Part shown: positions 17,597-27,100 of the stretch, piece by piece
How the letters are laid out: every line of letters begins with the position of its first letter
How positions within the stretch are numbered: the stretch's first letter is position 1
Origin: Hahellaceae bacterium
Lineage (GTDB): Bacteria > Pseudomonadota > Gammaproteobacteria > Pseudomonadales > Oleiphilaceae
Reading direction: 5' to 3'
NCBI GenBank assembly: GCA_024234575.1
Contig: JACKOB010000002.1
Coordinates: 620,001-684,000, forward strand
DNA: 64,000 bases
Made by a program: the position numbers and the translations under genes
Notes under the pieces: model-generated
Database searches by the model: none
What the model was told of the DNA's origin: nothing
What the model saw: the letters and a program-made list of their open reading frames with translations, nothing else

Positions 17597-18829
17597 TCAG
17601 TTACCAGTGGGGTTGTACGAGAACGTCAAGCCATTCAGTAGCTGATTAAAGCGTGGGCTGTCCAAAATCGCTTTCATTTCCATGCCAACAGCTGAACTAT
17701 CTAATTTGGCTATCATGGCAGACTGTGTCGAAGGCATAGTAACTGCTGAGACAGAATCATAAATGCCGCGGTATTCTACAAGGACGTTCATAATAAATTC
17801 GATTGCGGCACAAGAAGGCTGAGCGCAGCTTCCGCTGATGATGCCGTTGCTTACTGCAGAGTTTTCAGGATGACGATACCACACGGGGTCAACGGTCATG
17901 GCTTCCCAGGCAAGTCTCGTCACGGTGCTTTGGGTAAAGTTACAGCCGGCACTGCCAGCCTGGCCGTCAGTACAATTGGTATCTTCAACAGCAAACTCGG
18001 CGGGGTATGCCTTAGCGTAGCCAAGCATATGCACCATGTGAATTGCTTCTTCTGCCATCACGGCTTTTTCGTGCAAAGTTGTGCTGTCATTAACGGTATC
18101 CAGTAACCAGCTATACTTCACGCCCATATCTTTGCCTACATATGGCAACATGGCCTCTACAATTGCTTGCTCATTACTGGATTCGTTGGATGAACTTAGC
18201 ATGTTCATCCACGCCCCATTGTTTGCCTTTGAGGCCAACTGTGCAGCCACAGCGGCGTCATCGATTAAGCCGTCCTGATCATTGTCGAGAATTTCGGCCA
18301 GAATATCTGCCTGTTGTTGCGTCATGGCGGTAATGTCTTTGCCGCCTAACACTTCCGTATTACTGTTGGCGATTAGTATGCCTGCCACCATCGCACACTT
18401 TTGATAGCCATATTGCGCAAGAATATTAAGGGCATTTACGTGCAAGCTGCCACTTAAGGAAGGGCAATCCACCACAACAGGCTTCGCGATCGCTGTTTTG
18501 ATCGTTGCATTAGTCACACTAAACTGCAAATTACCTAAATGCGACATCGCCACTTCATAAACAACATCACCAACGGTAACACTTCTCAAATAAACAACGC
18601 CTGTTGCGCTGTCGTAAATGTCTGGCGTGGTAGCAGCGTTAGCAATGACATTTGCTGAGGTGGTATTAAAAACCAGGTTACCCTGATGCTGCATGGTTAC
18701 ATGAAAGGTTTCCGCTCCAACTTTAACCGCTGGAATGGTCAGCAGGCCGGTCGTACCATCAAACGTATCGCGAGCAATTACTGAAAAAGGTAGCGATAGC
18801 ACGATGAAAACAATTATTTTATGAAGCAT
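17597..18829 (-). CDS. Secreted protein with two beta repeats and an EF-hand-like loop
   Basis: Exported 410-residue protein I cannot assign to a named family. The signal peptide is residues 1-20 (MLHKIIVFIVLSLPFSVIAR). Two related units follow, VKVGAETFHVTMQHQGNLVF and VTVGDVVYEVAMSHLGNLQF, about 50 residues apart. Then comes LDNDQDGLIDD near 190, a DxDxDG calcium-type loop. The second half has EEAIHMVHMLGY and three to four cysteines (CTDGQAGSAGC, CAQPSC) that could form disulfides. The start at 18829 has AGGATC upstream and gives the signal peptide directly; a start seven codons earlier is possible. No partner genes are close. Confidence 0.85.
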   Translation of the reverse strand: MLHKIIVFIVLSLPFSVIARDTFDGTTGLLTIPAVKVGAETFHVTMQHQGNLVFNTTSANVIANAATTPDIYDSATGVVYLRSVTVGDVVYEVAMSHLGNLQFSVTNATIKTAIAKPVVVDCPSLSGSLHVNALNILAQYGYQKCAMVAGILIANSNTEVLGGKDITAMTQQQADILAEILDNDQDGLIDDAAVAAQLASKANNGAWMNMLSSSNESSNEQAIVEAMLPYVGKDMGVKYSWLLDTVNDSTTLHEKAVMAEEAIHMVHMLGYAKAYPAEFAVEDTNCTDGQAGSAGCNFTQSTVTRLAWEAMTVDPVWYRHPENSAVSNGIISGSCAQPSCAAIEFIMNVLVEYRGIYDSVSAVTMPSTQSAMIAKLDSSAVGMEMKAILDSPRFNQLLNGLTFSYNPTGN

Positions 18830-19025
18830 GGCGAGATCCTCGTTAACCATTTGTGCGGGTAAACGGACTCCACTGCCGCGGTGAAGCCATATTCAACTAC
18901 AAGTGTAGTTTGGCAACGCCAGGTTCGCTTCTTATAAATGTAACTATATGTTGATGACTGCCTTGTTTGTATTGACCTGATTTCACGAGAACGGGAATCA
19001 ACACCACCAATTAGCCATACTGGCT

Positions 19026-19739
19026 TCACTTTTGTGCATCTAGAGCATTGATGCAGGCCTGCATTTGTGCATGAACACTCGCCACCAGTACATCAAGTTC
19101 TTCTAATGTTTTGCCCTTGGTAGAGACAGGCGGTAAAACCTGTATTTTTATCTTCCCCCCATGCCATTTGTTGAGGGTTAGCGTTGATAGATAGCCATTT
19201 ACACATACCGGCACGATAGGCACACCTGCATCAATCGCCATACGAAACGCGCCTTGTTTAAAGGGCAGCAGGTTTTTACCACCATTGCGGGTACCCTCGG
19301 GGAAGACCCATATCTTCATCTGCCGTTGCAGCATCGCCTCGCGGGTAATTTCCATTGATTTGCGGGCTTTTTCGGGGTTGCTTCGATCGATCATTACGTT
19401 GCCAGATAACCAATACAATTGCCCAAACAATGGAATATAGCGCAGGCTTTTTTTACCCACGCTCACCCCTCTTGGCGGCACAACATGCCCAAACGTGAAC
19501 AGATCCATATTCGACTGATGATTGGCAACGATCACACAAGGCCCCAGATCTTTGAAGATTTCTGTTCCTTCGACAGTGACACTGACCCCTAGTATGCGAT
19601 GTCCGCCCCAGGAAAACAGTCGGCCAAACAGTGAGGTATTGTTGGGGTGAAATGGCCGGGTAAGGCAATATAAAGAACCAAGAAGTGATACCAGAAGAAA
19701 GTATACGGTCATAAGAATGACGCGAAGAATCAATAACAT
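19026..19739 (-). CDS. plsC: 1-acyl-sn-glycerol-3-phosphate acyltransferase (PlsC family)
   Basis: Membrane-associated acyltransferase that makes phosphatidic acid from lysophosphatidic acid. The catalytic NHQSNMD motif gives His74 and Asp79, and the phosphate-binding FPEGTRNG is around 146-153, with FKQGAFRMAIDAGVPIVPV after it. An N-terminal membrane segment (about 2-25) is present. The ATG at 19739 gives 237 residues as in typical PlsC; the frame extends 23 codons further up without homology. There is no clear operon partner; the gene for the secreted EF-hand protein is downstream across 196 bases. Confidence 0.92.
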   Translation of the reverse strand: MLLILRVILMTVYFLLVSLLGSLYCLTRPFHPNNTSLFGRLFSWGGHRILGVSVTVEGTEIFKDLGPCVIVANHQSNMDLFTFGHVVPPRGVSVGKKSLRYIPLFGQLYWLSGNVMIDRSNPEKARKSMEITREAMLQRQMKIWVFPEGTRNGGKNLLPFKQGAFRMAIDAGVPIVPVCVNGYLSTLTLNKWHGGKIKIQVLPPVSTKGKTLEELDVLVASVHAQMQACINALDAQK

Positions 19740-19932
19740 AATACTGTCCCGCAAAGACTGCCCGGCAGCCCGAAAAGAGCAACGAAGACCACAATTAAAT
19801 AGCGACAATAAATAACGCGGCCGATAGTATCACGGGGAGATTCAAAACATCAGTGAGTTTGTTATCAAAAAACAGACAGTTTACAGCAGGCTATATCAAC
19901 GTAACTTAGCGACTCAGTTGATATTGTGTCGC

Positions 19933-22377
19933 CTATGAGCTTTCAGGGGGGCGAGAGCCAGATGACGTTCCGCCATGATAGACAAATGTTCGATAGTAGT
20001 CACAGGCGTCTTCAAACGGTAAGGGGCGGGAAAAAATAAAGCCCTGAACCTGCTGCACGTTTAGCTCAAACATGGTTTGCAGTTGCTCCGTTGTTTCGAC
20101 CCCTTCCGCGACCACAGTCATATTCAGGCCTTTCGCCATATTTATAATCGCCTGTAGAATGACTTTACTGACATCGTCGTGGTGCACATCATCTACAAAA
20201 ATCCGGTCTATTTTTAAAGTATTAAACGGAAAGCGCTTTAAATGCCCTAAAGATGAGTAGCCAACACCAAAATCATCCAGCGCCGTCGAAAAGCCCAGTG
20301 AACGCTGAATCTGCAACTGCCGGCGACTTTTTTCTTCATTTTGAATCAGCGATGTCTCGGTTACCTCATACTCAATACACTGATATGGCACCCGAGCCTT
20401 GGAGACCATCTGTTGTAAATCTCGAAACAGCCGCGAGTCAGAAATCTGCTGAGGTGAAATGTTAATAGATATACAAGGAATAAAATCTTCTGTCCGCAGT
20501 TCGTTGATAAGATTACAGGCCTTTTCACAGGCTAATAAGGTAATGTAATCAATGAGGCCTTTTTCTTCAGCGACGGGAATAAAGTCAACCGGGCTGACAA
20601 CCCCCGCCTTGCTGGAATTTAATCGTGCAAGCGCTTCGAACCCATACACTTGTTGGGTTTGCAGCGCTATTTTCGGCTGAAACCAGACCTGAAATTCATC
20701 ATGCTCTACCGCATGGCTGATAACGTTTTCCATCTCCAACCGGGAGCGCTGTATATCTGCCATCGACTGGCGAAAGAAGGCAAAGCGCATTTTACCTGCC
20801 GCTTTGGCTTCATACATGGCGATATCGGCGTACTTAATCAAATCACCTAAGCGGTCGGAATCATCCGGAAAAACAGAAATACCGATACTGGCACCCACAA
20901 AGCTCTCCCGACTACTCAGTAAAAAGCCACTGCGCAAACGGTCGATTATCGATTCTGCCAGTTTTCCGGCTTCACTTTCAATTTCAAGGTAGGGCAACAC
21001 TACCGTAAACTCGTCACCCCCGAGACGCGCCACCATCGGCGCCAGCAGTCCACGTCTGGCTTGTTCATCCATCAGCATTTTCATACGCTCACCCACCTGC
21101 ACCAATAGCTGATCGCCAGCTTCATGGCCAAGCACGTCGTTAACCTGCTTAAACCCATCCAGGTCAATAAATAACAGGGCTGCTTTTTTTTCTTCGCGGG
21201 CACTCTGCACAAGGACTGTGCTCAGATAGCCAATCATAGCGCTGCGATTGGGTAAACCTGTTAGCGAGTCTGTTTCTGCTCGACTTTTTAGTTGTGTGGT
21301 GTACGAGCGCAAGCGCAGGCGCATTTTTACAAACGCTTTTTCCAAGGTGCCGATTTCATCACTACGGGGCCTGAACTTTATGTCATCTACATCACTGTCT
21401 AATACGGCGGCTATCTGCCCCGCCAGGTTAAGTACGGGTCTGATAATCATTCTGCCAAAAAACAAATACAGCACCACGCCCACAACAATAAACATGAGTA
21501 CCAGTGAGTTGATGATATCGAAGGTGACTTTCTCAAAGCTTAATTGAACATCACGGACAGGAACCAGCATATGCAGGTTCCAACGCCCCATAAAGGGCCG
21601 TGACACATGCACGAAATCTTCATTTGAAACCATAACATGCGGGTTGTCGTTATCTATTAATGCAGGCAAAACGGTTGCCAAATTTCCCTGCACCTGCTGC
21701 GTTGTGATGATGGTTTGAGCTGCCTGATCAGCGACAAACACCAGCGTCCGTTTCGAAAAAGGCGGAAACCGCATTAGCTCGAACAACCAGTCCAGGTTTA
21801 CCGCTAATTTGTAGGCACCTTTCACCCGGTTGCTTTGAGCATGACCACCTGACAGCCGGTTTTTAAATACAACCGCTCGATATAACACCAGCTTGTACTG
21901 ACTGGCATCTTCATGAAAAACAAAGTCCAGTGCTGTTCGGCGCGGATCATTGAGCGCTTTTTTAAGCAACGCGGTCTGATCCTGCTCGTTGCGATTTTTT
22001 AACCCAGGCGCGACTCGAACATCCTCTAATCCGTCGGGCAAAATTAAACTGATCTCGGCATACTCCGGATACAGCGCCTGCATCTGGGCAATCGACTTGG
22101 AGATCACCCCATATAACAGGCTATATCGCTCGCTACCTTCGAGTTCAAGATACTGATCAACCAGATGGTTGTTAGAAAGCAGTGAAATGTTTGAAATGGC
22201 CGACGTAATCGTGCGATCCAAAGAAGTCTGGTAGAGAGAAAGGGTATCTGCCATTTGCTGCTGAGTTTCAGACTGAACCACTTTGCCCAGCCGATCAACA
22301 GACGTCACAGTAAGAATCGCCAGACTTAGCCCCGCAACGATGATCAGTGTGCTGATGTAGCGTGTACGTAAATTCAC
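19933..22377 (-). CDS. MbaA-like HAMP-GGDEF-EAL c-di-GMP enzyme
   Basis: Inner-membrane c-di-GMP protein, 814 residues. TM1 (about 8-26) and TM2 (about 290-312) bracket a periplasmic sensor region; then HAMP, a GGDEF domain with intact GGDEF near 453, and an EAL domain with intact FEALAR near 580 and DDFGVGYSSL near 705. Both catalytic signatures look usable. It follows the binding-protein gene 22402-23472 by 24 bases, the same order and size as nspS-mbaA of Vibrio cholerae, where a periplasmic norspermidine receptor controls MbaA and biofilm formation. The assignment by arrangement and domain layout is strong; the ligand here is not proven. Confidence 0.88.
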   Translation of the reverse strand: MNLRTRYISTLIIVAGLSLAILTVTSVDRLGKVVQSETQQQMADTLSLYQTSLDRTITSAISNISLLSNNHLVDQYLELEGSERYSLLYGVISKSIAQMQALYPEYAEISLILPDGLEDVRVAPGLKNRNEQDQTALLKKALNDPRRTALDFVFHEDASQYKLVLYRAVVFKNRLSGGHAQSNRVKGAYKLAVNLDWLFELMRFPPFSKRTLVFVADQAAQTIITTQQVQGNLATVLPALIDNDNPHVMVSNEDFVHVSRPFMGRWNLHMLVPVRDVQLSFEKVTFDIINSLVLMFIVVGVVLYLFFGRMIIRPVLNLAGQIAAVLDSDVDDIKFRPRSDEIGTLEKAFVKMRLRLRSYTTQLKSRAETDSLTGLPNRSAMIGYLSTVLVQSAREEKKAALLFIDLDGFKQVNDVLGHEAGDQLLVQVGERMKMLMDEQARRGLLAPMVARLGGDEFTVVLPYLEIESEAGKLAESIIDRLRSGFLLSSRESFVGASIGISVFPDDSDRLGDLIKYADIAMYEAKAAGKMRFAFFRQSMADIQRSRLEMENVISHAVEHDEFQVWFQPKIALQTQQVYGFEALARLNSSKAGVVSPVDFIPVAEEKGLIDYITLLACEKACNLINELRTEDFIPCISINISPQQISDSRLFRDLQQMVSKARVPYQCIEYEVTETSLIQNEEKSRRQLQIQRSLGFSTALDDFGVGYSSLGHLKRFPFNTLKIDRIFVDDVHHDDVSKVILQAIINMAKGLNMTVVAEGVETTEQLQTMFELNVQQVQGFIFSRPLPFEDACDYYRTFVYHGGTSSGSRPPESS

Positions 22378-22401
22378 TCGTCAGACTCGAATCACATTAG
22401 C

Positions 22402-23472
22402 TTACCGTATATTTAAGTCATGCCAGACAGACATGATTCTGCGTAAATGCCGAGTGTCTGGTTCGACGAAATAACTGGCGTTGGGTTGTATAGTCGGAAA
22501 CACGGCAGGGTTATTTTTGGTTTCCTCAGAAATATAGGCCATTGCCTTCTCGTTGAAGGTCGCCGTGTAGATCGCCTCGGCATTACGGGCATTCACTTCC
22601 GGTTGCTGCAGATAATCCAAAAACTGATAGGCAAGCTCTTTCTGCGTGCTGCTTGCCAGCACCGCCCAGTAGTCAAACCAGAGAATCTGCCCCTCTTCAG
22701 CCTCGGCGTAGCGGATATTTTCGTTCAGTGCCTGCAACGCCGCCGCATCACCACTGTAGGCCATTGCTGCATGCGCTTCACCGGAGATCAGCGATGATTT
22801 TTCTGTTAACAGCAAAGCGGCATAGCGGTACACATAAGGCTTTTGCGATTTCAGTAAGATTTCTGCGGCTTCAAGCTCTCGCGGGTCATGGGACATCATC
22901 GAGAAACCAAGTGCTTGCAACGCCACGGGCACAAGCTCTAATGCCTGTGGGCTCATAATGATCTTACCCTGCAATGAACTCACCGGTTTAAAAAGCTGCG
23001 CGAAGCTTGTGACCGGCTTTTCTACCAGATCAACACGATAAGCAATGCCGTAAGTACCCCAGCCATAGGGCATGACCCTGCCAATGGCATCCGGGTTATA
23101 GTTCTGCCACCATGTGGACAGCAGACTTAAATTAGGCACTTCTGCTGCCGTCAGCGGGCTTAACCAGCCCAGGCGGGCATAGCCGGGTATGGATTGCCCA
23201 TCGACAAGCACTAAATCATACCCGGTGCCATTACGCGTCGCTAAAAGCTCATCCCGCTCTTCATCATGTTCATAATAAAAAATATCTACTTTAACGTTAT
23301 GTAGTTTTTCGAACTCCGCTACAATCTCCGGCGAGAGGTAATCTTCCCAATTCAGAATTCTTAACCTGTGCTCAGCGGCTGCACTTTGACCGGGAAACAG
23401 CACTAGGAGCGACCAAAGGCTGAGGTAAATCATCATACTTTTTGGCATATATATGCGATGGCCTGTTTTCAT
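22402..23472 (-). CDS. Periplasmic polyamine-type binding protein, NspS/PotD-like
   Basis: Periplasmic protein of the PotD/PotF fold, 356 residues. A signal peptide (about 10-33, ending QSAAA-E) is followed by the family opening RLRILNWEDYLSPEIVAEF and by DLVLVDGQSIPGYARLGWLSPL. PotD relatives bind spermidine or putrescine through aromatic and acidic residues. There is no ABC permease or ATPase in the neighbourhood; the next gene is a GGDEF-EAL receptor, so it probably senses rather than imports. The start at 23472 is chosen because it is the first ATG; an ATG eight codons later would also keep the signal peptide. The shine-dalgarno is weak for both. Confidence 0.87.
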   Translation of the reverse strand: MKTGHRIYMPKSMMIYLSLWSLLVLFPGQSAAAEHRLRILNWEDYLSPEIVAEFEKLHNVKVDIFYYEHDEERDELLATRNGTGYDLVLVDGQSIPGYARLGWLSPLTAAEVPNLSLLSTWWQNYNPDAIGRVMPYGWGTYGIAYRVDLVEKPVTSFAQLFKPVSSLQGKIIMSPQALELVPVALQALGFSMMSHDPRELEAAEILLKSQKPYVYRYAALLLTEKSSLISGEAHAAMAYSGDAAALQALNENIRYAEAEEGQILWFDYWAVLASSTQKELAYQFLDYLQQPEVNARNAEAIYTATFNEKAMAYISEETKNNPAVFPTIQPNASYFVEPDTRHLRRIMSVWHDLNIR

Positions 23473-23713
23473 GTGATCACTGGTAACTGTTCAGTATAGC
23501 AAAGGGAAAAATTTGGCTAATCTTTCACCACAAATAGTTCTCCAACAATCACTTACCACAACAGGGTTTTAGCAATGACAGCCATACTGGGCCAGGTGTT
23601 GGTGACCGTGGCACCAATTTTTCTCATCGCCGCTTGTGGCTATTTTTATGGCGCGCAGTCGATTCGCAAAGGGCAAAGCCTTGTTGGGCTGGAATTTGCC
23701 AACCGGGTAAATA

Positions 23714-25211
23714 GTCGCCCCTGAAAAATAACCAACTCGTTGATAGTTAATGTTTATTGGGTGTATGGCTCAACTATTTCGACCGGAGCGAGTATAATCA
23801 GTTTACTTTTTCTGGTCGAAATAACTCAAAAATGCGTTCAAAAAGTCCTGTTAAAGAGCCTCAGTCCGGCTTTTTTGATATCACTGATCAACTCGATACT
23901 AACCATCCGCTTCTTGCTCTGGGCCGAGAGATTGATTGGTCTTCGTTAGAAGCACATTTTGCCTCGTTGTACAGCCATTTGGGGAGAGCGGCTAAACCCA
24001 TTCGGTTGATGTCTGGCTTGCTTATCCTCAAGCAGTTAAACAACCTCAGTGACGAGTCGGTAGTCGCGCAATGGCAAATGAACCCGTACTACCAGGTGTT
24101 CTGTGGAGAAACCACATTCCAAACAACAGTCCCCTGCCATAGCACAGAGCTGGTAAAGTTTCGTCAACGCATTGGCGAGGAGGGCATAAAGCGAATTTTT
24201 GCGCTTTCAGTAGCTATTCACGGGGATGCGGCAGAAGAACCTACGGTGCTGGTTGATACCACCGTCCAAGAAAAAGCCATTACCTATCCTACAGACACAA
24301 AGCTTGCCATCAAGATCATTAACAGACTGAACAAGCTAGCAAAAAAGCACGGGATCAAGCAGCGACGCACATTCGTTAAAGAAGTGAGAGAGTTGCGCTT
24401 GGCAAGCCGTCATTTTCGACACGCCAAACGTCGAGCAAAAGCTAAAAAAGCACTAAGAAGATTAAGAACTATCGCAGGGGTATTGATTCGGGAACTACAA
24501 CGCAAACTACCGGAAGCAATATTGCAGCAAGAGGCAGATCGTTTTGCACTTTATGAAAAAGTGTTAGCGCAACAACCCAAAGACAAAAACAAGATTTACA
24601 GCCTGCATGAGCATGACATTCACTGCATTGGAAAAGGAAAGGATCACAAACCTTATGAGTATGGTCGAAAAGCGTCTGTAGTTGCCACAGAGGGGAGTCA
24701 CGTTATTGTTGGTGCGGTGAGTCATGATGATCATGAGCACGATTCTAGAACACTCAAATCAGCTTTGGCATCCGCCAATGAAAACAGGAAGACACTGGTA
24801 ACTACCGCGGTGGTTGACCGGGGATACAAAGGCTGCAAGCGCAAAGTGGATGTAGAAGTTATTCTGCCAAGTGCACCATTAAAAAGAGATAGCGAAAAAG
24901 AAAGACAAAGAAAGCGTAGGTTATGCCAAAAACGATCAGCGATTGAGCCGGTCATTGGCCATTTGAAACACGACTTTCGCTTATCAAGAAATTGGCTTAA
25001 AGGTAGTCAGGGTGACACCATTAACCTGCTTATGGCAGCAAGTGCCTGGAACTTTAAGAAATGGATGGCCATTTTCTTTTTGTTTGAATATCAGGGTGAT
25101 TTCTGGGCATTATTGATGAAAGTGGATGACCAACAGCACCAAATATTGACTTGGGCGAGACTGGCTCACGCCCAAGGATAAAATAAATTTTGTGCATTTT
25201 TCAGGGCTGAC
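23714..25211 (+). mobile_element. IS5-type insertion sequence, 1498 bp
   Basis: The ends are imperfect inverted repeats: GTCGCCCCTGAAAAAT on the left and GTCAGCCCTGAAAAAT read inward from the right (14 of 16 match). The direct repeat TAAATA (23708-23713 and 25212-25217) flanks it and restores the disrupted reading frame when one copy is removed. It carries one transposase gene. The 6-bp duplication is longer than the 4 bp usual for the classic IS5 group, so the subgroup is uncertain. Confidence 0.92.
23832..25181 (+). CDS. IS5-family DDE transposase
   Basis: Complete transposase of 449 residues. The N-terminal RLMSGLLILKQLNNLSDESV with QWQMNPYYQVFCGE is the usual IS5/IS1182-like DNA-binding domain. 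The catalytic triad can be placed at VLVDTTVQ (Asp), AVVDRGYKG (Asp) and RSAIEPVIGHLK (Glu). I start at ATG 23832 (MRSKSPVKEP); a TTG 25 codons upstream would read through the left end. There is no frameshift or internal stop, so the element could still be active. Confidence 0.92.
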   Translation: MRSKSPVKEPQSGFFDITDQLDTNHPLLALGREIDWSSLEAHFASLYSHLGRAAKPIRLMSGLLILKQLNNLSDESVVAQWQMNPYYQVFCGETTFQTTVPCHSTELVKFRQRIGEEGIKRIFALSVAIHGDAAEEPTVLVDTTVQEKAITYPTDTKLAIKIINRLNKLAKKHGIKQRRTFVKEVRELRLASRHFRHAKRRAKAKKALRRLRTIAGVLIRELQRKLPEAILQQEADRFALYEKVLAQQPKDKNKIYSLHEHDIHCIGKGKDHKPYEYGRKASVVATEGSHVIVGAVSHDDHEHDSRTLKSALASANENRKTLVTTAVVDRGYKGCKRKVDVEVILPSAPLKRDSEKERQRKRRLCQKRSAIEPVIGHLKHDFRLSRNWLKGSQGDTINLLMAASAWNFKKWMAIFFLFEYQGDFWALLMKVDDQQHQILTWARLAHAQG

Positions 25212-26010
25212 TAAATATTCAGGTTTTCGCTCCGGCACTGATCTTTGATGCACTGGCCTATAAAAGCTTTGCTTTGGAATCCGTTGGTCTTCTTGCATTG
25301 GCAGGAGCAGTCATCGTCTTAGGTTCAGGGCTGCTATGCCTGCCTCTGGCAAGATTTTTTGCGCTGGACAAGCGTGTACTGATCCCGCCGGTCATGTTCA
25401 GCAATAGCGGTAACCTTGGTATTCCGCTAATACTGCTGGCGGTAGGCGACGCCATGCTGCCTGCGGCAATTATTCTCTTTATCGTAGAAATGGCGCTGCA
25501 CATGACACTGGGCATCTATCTGCTCAACCGCCAAAGTTCACTGCTAAAAACACTGAAAGAACCTATGATTATCGCAACGCTGCTGGGGCTGCTCTGCGGC
25601 AATATCGGTATCAGCCTACCCACTGCCGTGCAGTTACCCATCACGATGCTAGGACAAATTGCGGTACCGTTGATGCTGTTTAGTCTGGGCGTTCGGATGG
25701 CACAGTCAGGCGTGCACATAACACGCATGGCAGTGGCAGGCGCCGTTGCCTGCCCGTTAACCGGATTAATGTGTGTCGCCTTGATCGTACTAACCCTTGG
25801 TTTAGCGCAGATCACTGTTTCACCGGCAAACCTAAGCACTCTGCTACTTTTTGCGGCACTTCCCCCGGCGGTAATGAATTATATCGTGGCAGAAAGGTTT
25901 AATATCGCACCAGAGCAGGTGGCCTCAATTGTGGTTCTGGGAAACCTCGCGGCATTAGTTTTTATACCCGTAACACTCACCTGTATCTATCTCGCGGGGT
26001 TATTACCTCT

Positions 26011-26913
26011 CTAGGTTCGCCGAATGGTGCTATCAATTAAATCCGCAATACGTGGCATCAGCTTATCTGGCAAATCATGCCCCATTCCCTTTACGACATG
26101 AAACTCACTATGACGGATGCGATCCGCCAACGACTGCCCGCACGGCAACTTTACCAACGGATCAGCGTCACCATGAATAACTTGCACCGGCTGTAAAATT
26201 TTATCGTGAAGGGGACGTAAATTCCCCGTTGCCATAATGGCACGCATCTGTCGCAATATGCCTGCTGGTCGATAGCTGCGATGATAGTTCTGCTGAATTC
26301 TCAATCGAACCTGTTCGCTGTCTGTCGGGTAATCCGGACTTTGTACCACCTGCCAAAAGGCCAGCCCCCGGGCAGTCGCCGCGTCAAGATCATGCCCTTT
26401 AATACCGCCGCCATTAAGCTTCCAGAGTACCTGTAAATCAGGCGTCGGATTACTGCGATGATTATCTGACGACATGATGATCGTCGCCGAACGAACCCGT
26501 TGCGGATAGCAGGCACTGAGAATTTGCGTAATCATGCCGCCCATAGATACCCCGACAATATGCGCCGACTCAATTCCCAGCGCAGATAGCAACCCAACGG
26601 CATCTTCTGCCATATGAAAGAGTGAGTATGGCGCCTGAACCGATAAGCCCAATTTGAATTTTAGAAAGGCTACTGGCGGTGCGTTGTTTAATCTGGCATC
26701 TATCTCGGTTGATAGACCGATGTCCCGATTATCAAACACGATAACGCGATAGCCAGCGTCGAGTAATTGCGTCACTAAAGAATCAGGCCAGGCAGTTAAC
26801 TGACAAGCCAGTCCCATCACCAGCAAAACTGGCTCAGCCTGCAGGTTTCCCATATCAACATAATGAATATCGATACCATTAGAGCGTACCTTTGCTTCCA
26901 CTTGCCTTACCAT
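26011..26913 (-). CDS. Alpha/beta hydrolase
   Basis: Cytoplasmic alpha/beta-hydrolase of 300 residues. The nucleophile elbow is GVSMGGMI (Ser), the oxyanion region VLLVMGLACQLTAWP follows strand 3, and the C-terminal VIHGDADPLVK and KGMGHDLP supply the Asp and His. The reaction is unknown. I prefer the ATG at 26913, which has a GAGAG tract 8 bases before it, over a GTG at 26922. The stop shares CTAG with the convergent AEC pseudogene. Confidence 0.88.
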   Translation of the reverse strand: MVRQVEAKVRSNGIDIHYVDMGNLQAEPVLLVMGLACQLTAWPDSLVTQLLDAGYRVIVFDNRDIGLSTEIDARLNNAPPVAFLKFKLGLSVQAPYSLFHMAEDAVGLLSALGIESAHIVGVSMGGMITQILSACYPQRVRSATIIMSSDNHRSNPTPDLQVLWKLNGGGIKGHDLDAATARGLAFWQVVQSPDYPTDSEQVRLRIQQNYHRSYRPAGILRQMRAIMATGNLRPLHDKILQPVQVIHGDADPLVKLPCGQSLADRIRHSEFHVVKGMGHDLPDKLMPRIADLIDSTIRRT

Positions 26914-27100
26914 TTTATACACTCTCTTTTTAGATCAATTTTTTAAGGCTTCTTTTTTAGCGCCCTTGACGAAGTTGTTGCATTTTAGTCTATCATTAGG
27001 CCAACTGTCTGTGGCTTCATGTCAACCCCAAGGTGGCGCTCTGGTCAGTGCCGTGCGGTTTTGATAACAGAGAATGCTTTGATGATTAGAAAGAGCTGGC

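Larger units (their letters stand above)
23575..26014 (+). pseudogene. AEC-family transporter gene interrupted by an IS
   Basis: Membrane carrier of the auxin efflux carrier (AEC) family, broken in two. The 5' part (23575-23713) encodes MTAILGQVLVTVAPIFLIAA through EFANRVN, then three IS-derived codons to a TGA. The 3' part resumes at 25217 with IQVFAPALIFDALAYKSF and runs to the stop at 26012-26014. Removing the IS and one target copy gives one continuous frame of 311 residues with ten-segment AEC character, so the insertion is recent. An intact AEC paralogue lies at 38719-39696. Its stop shares CTAG with the stop of the convergent hydrolase gene. Confidence 0.9.
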
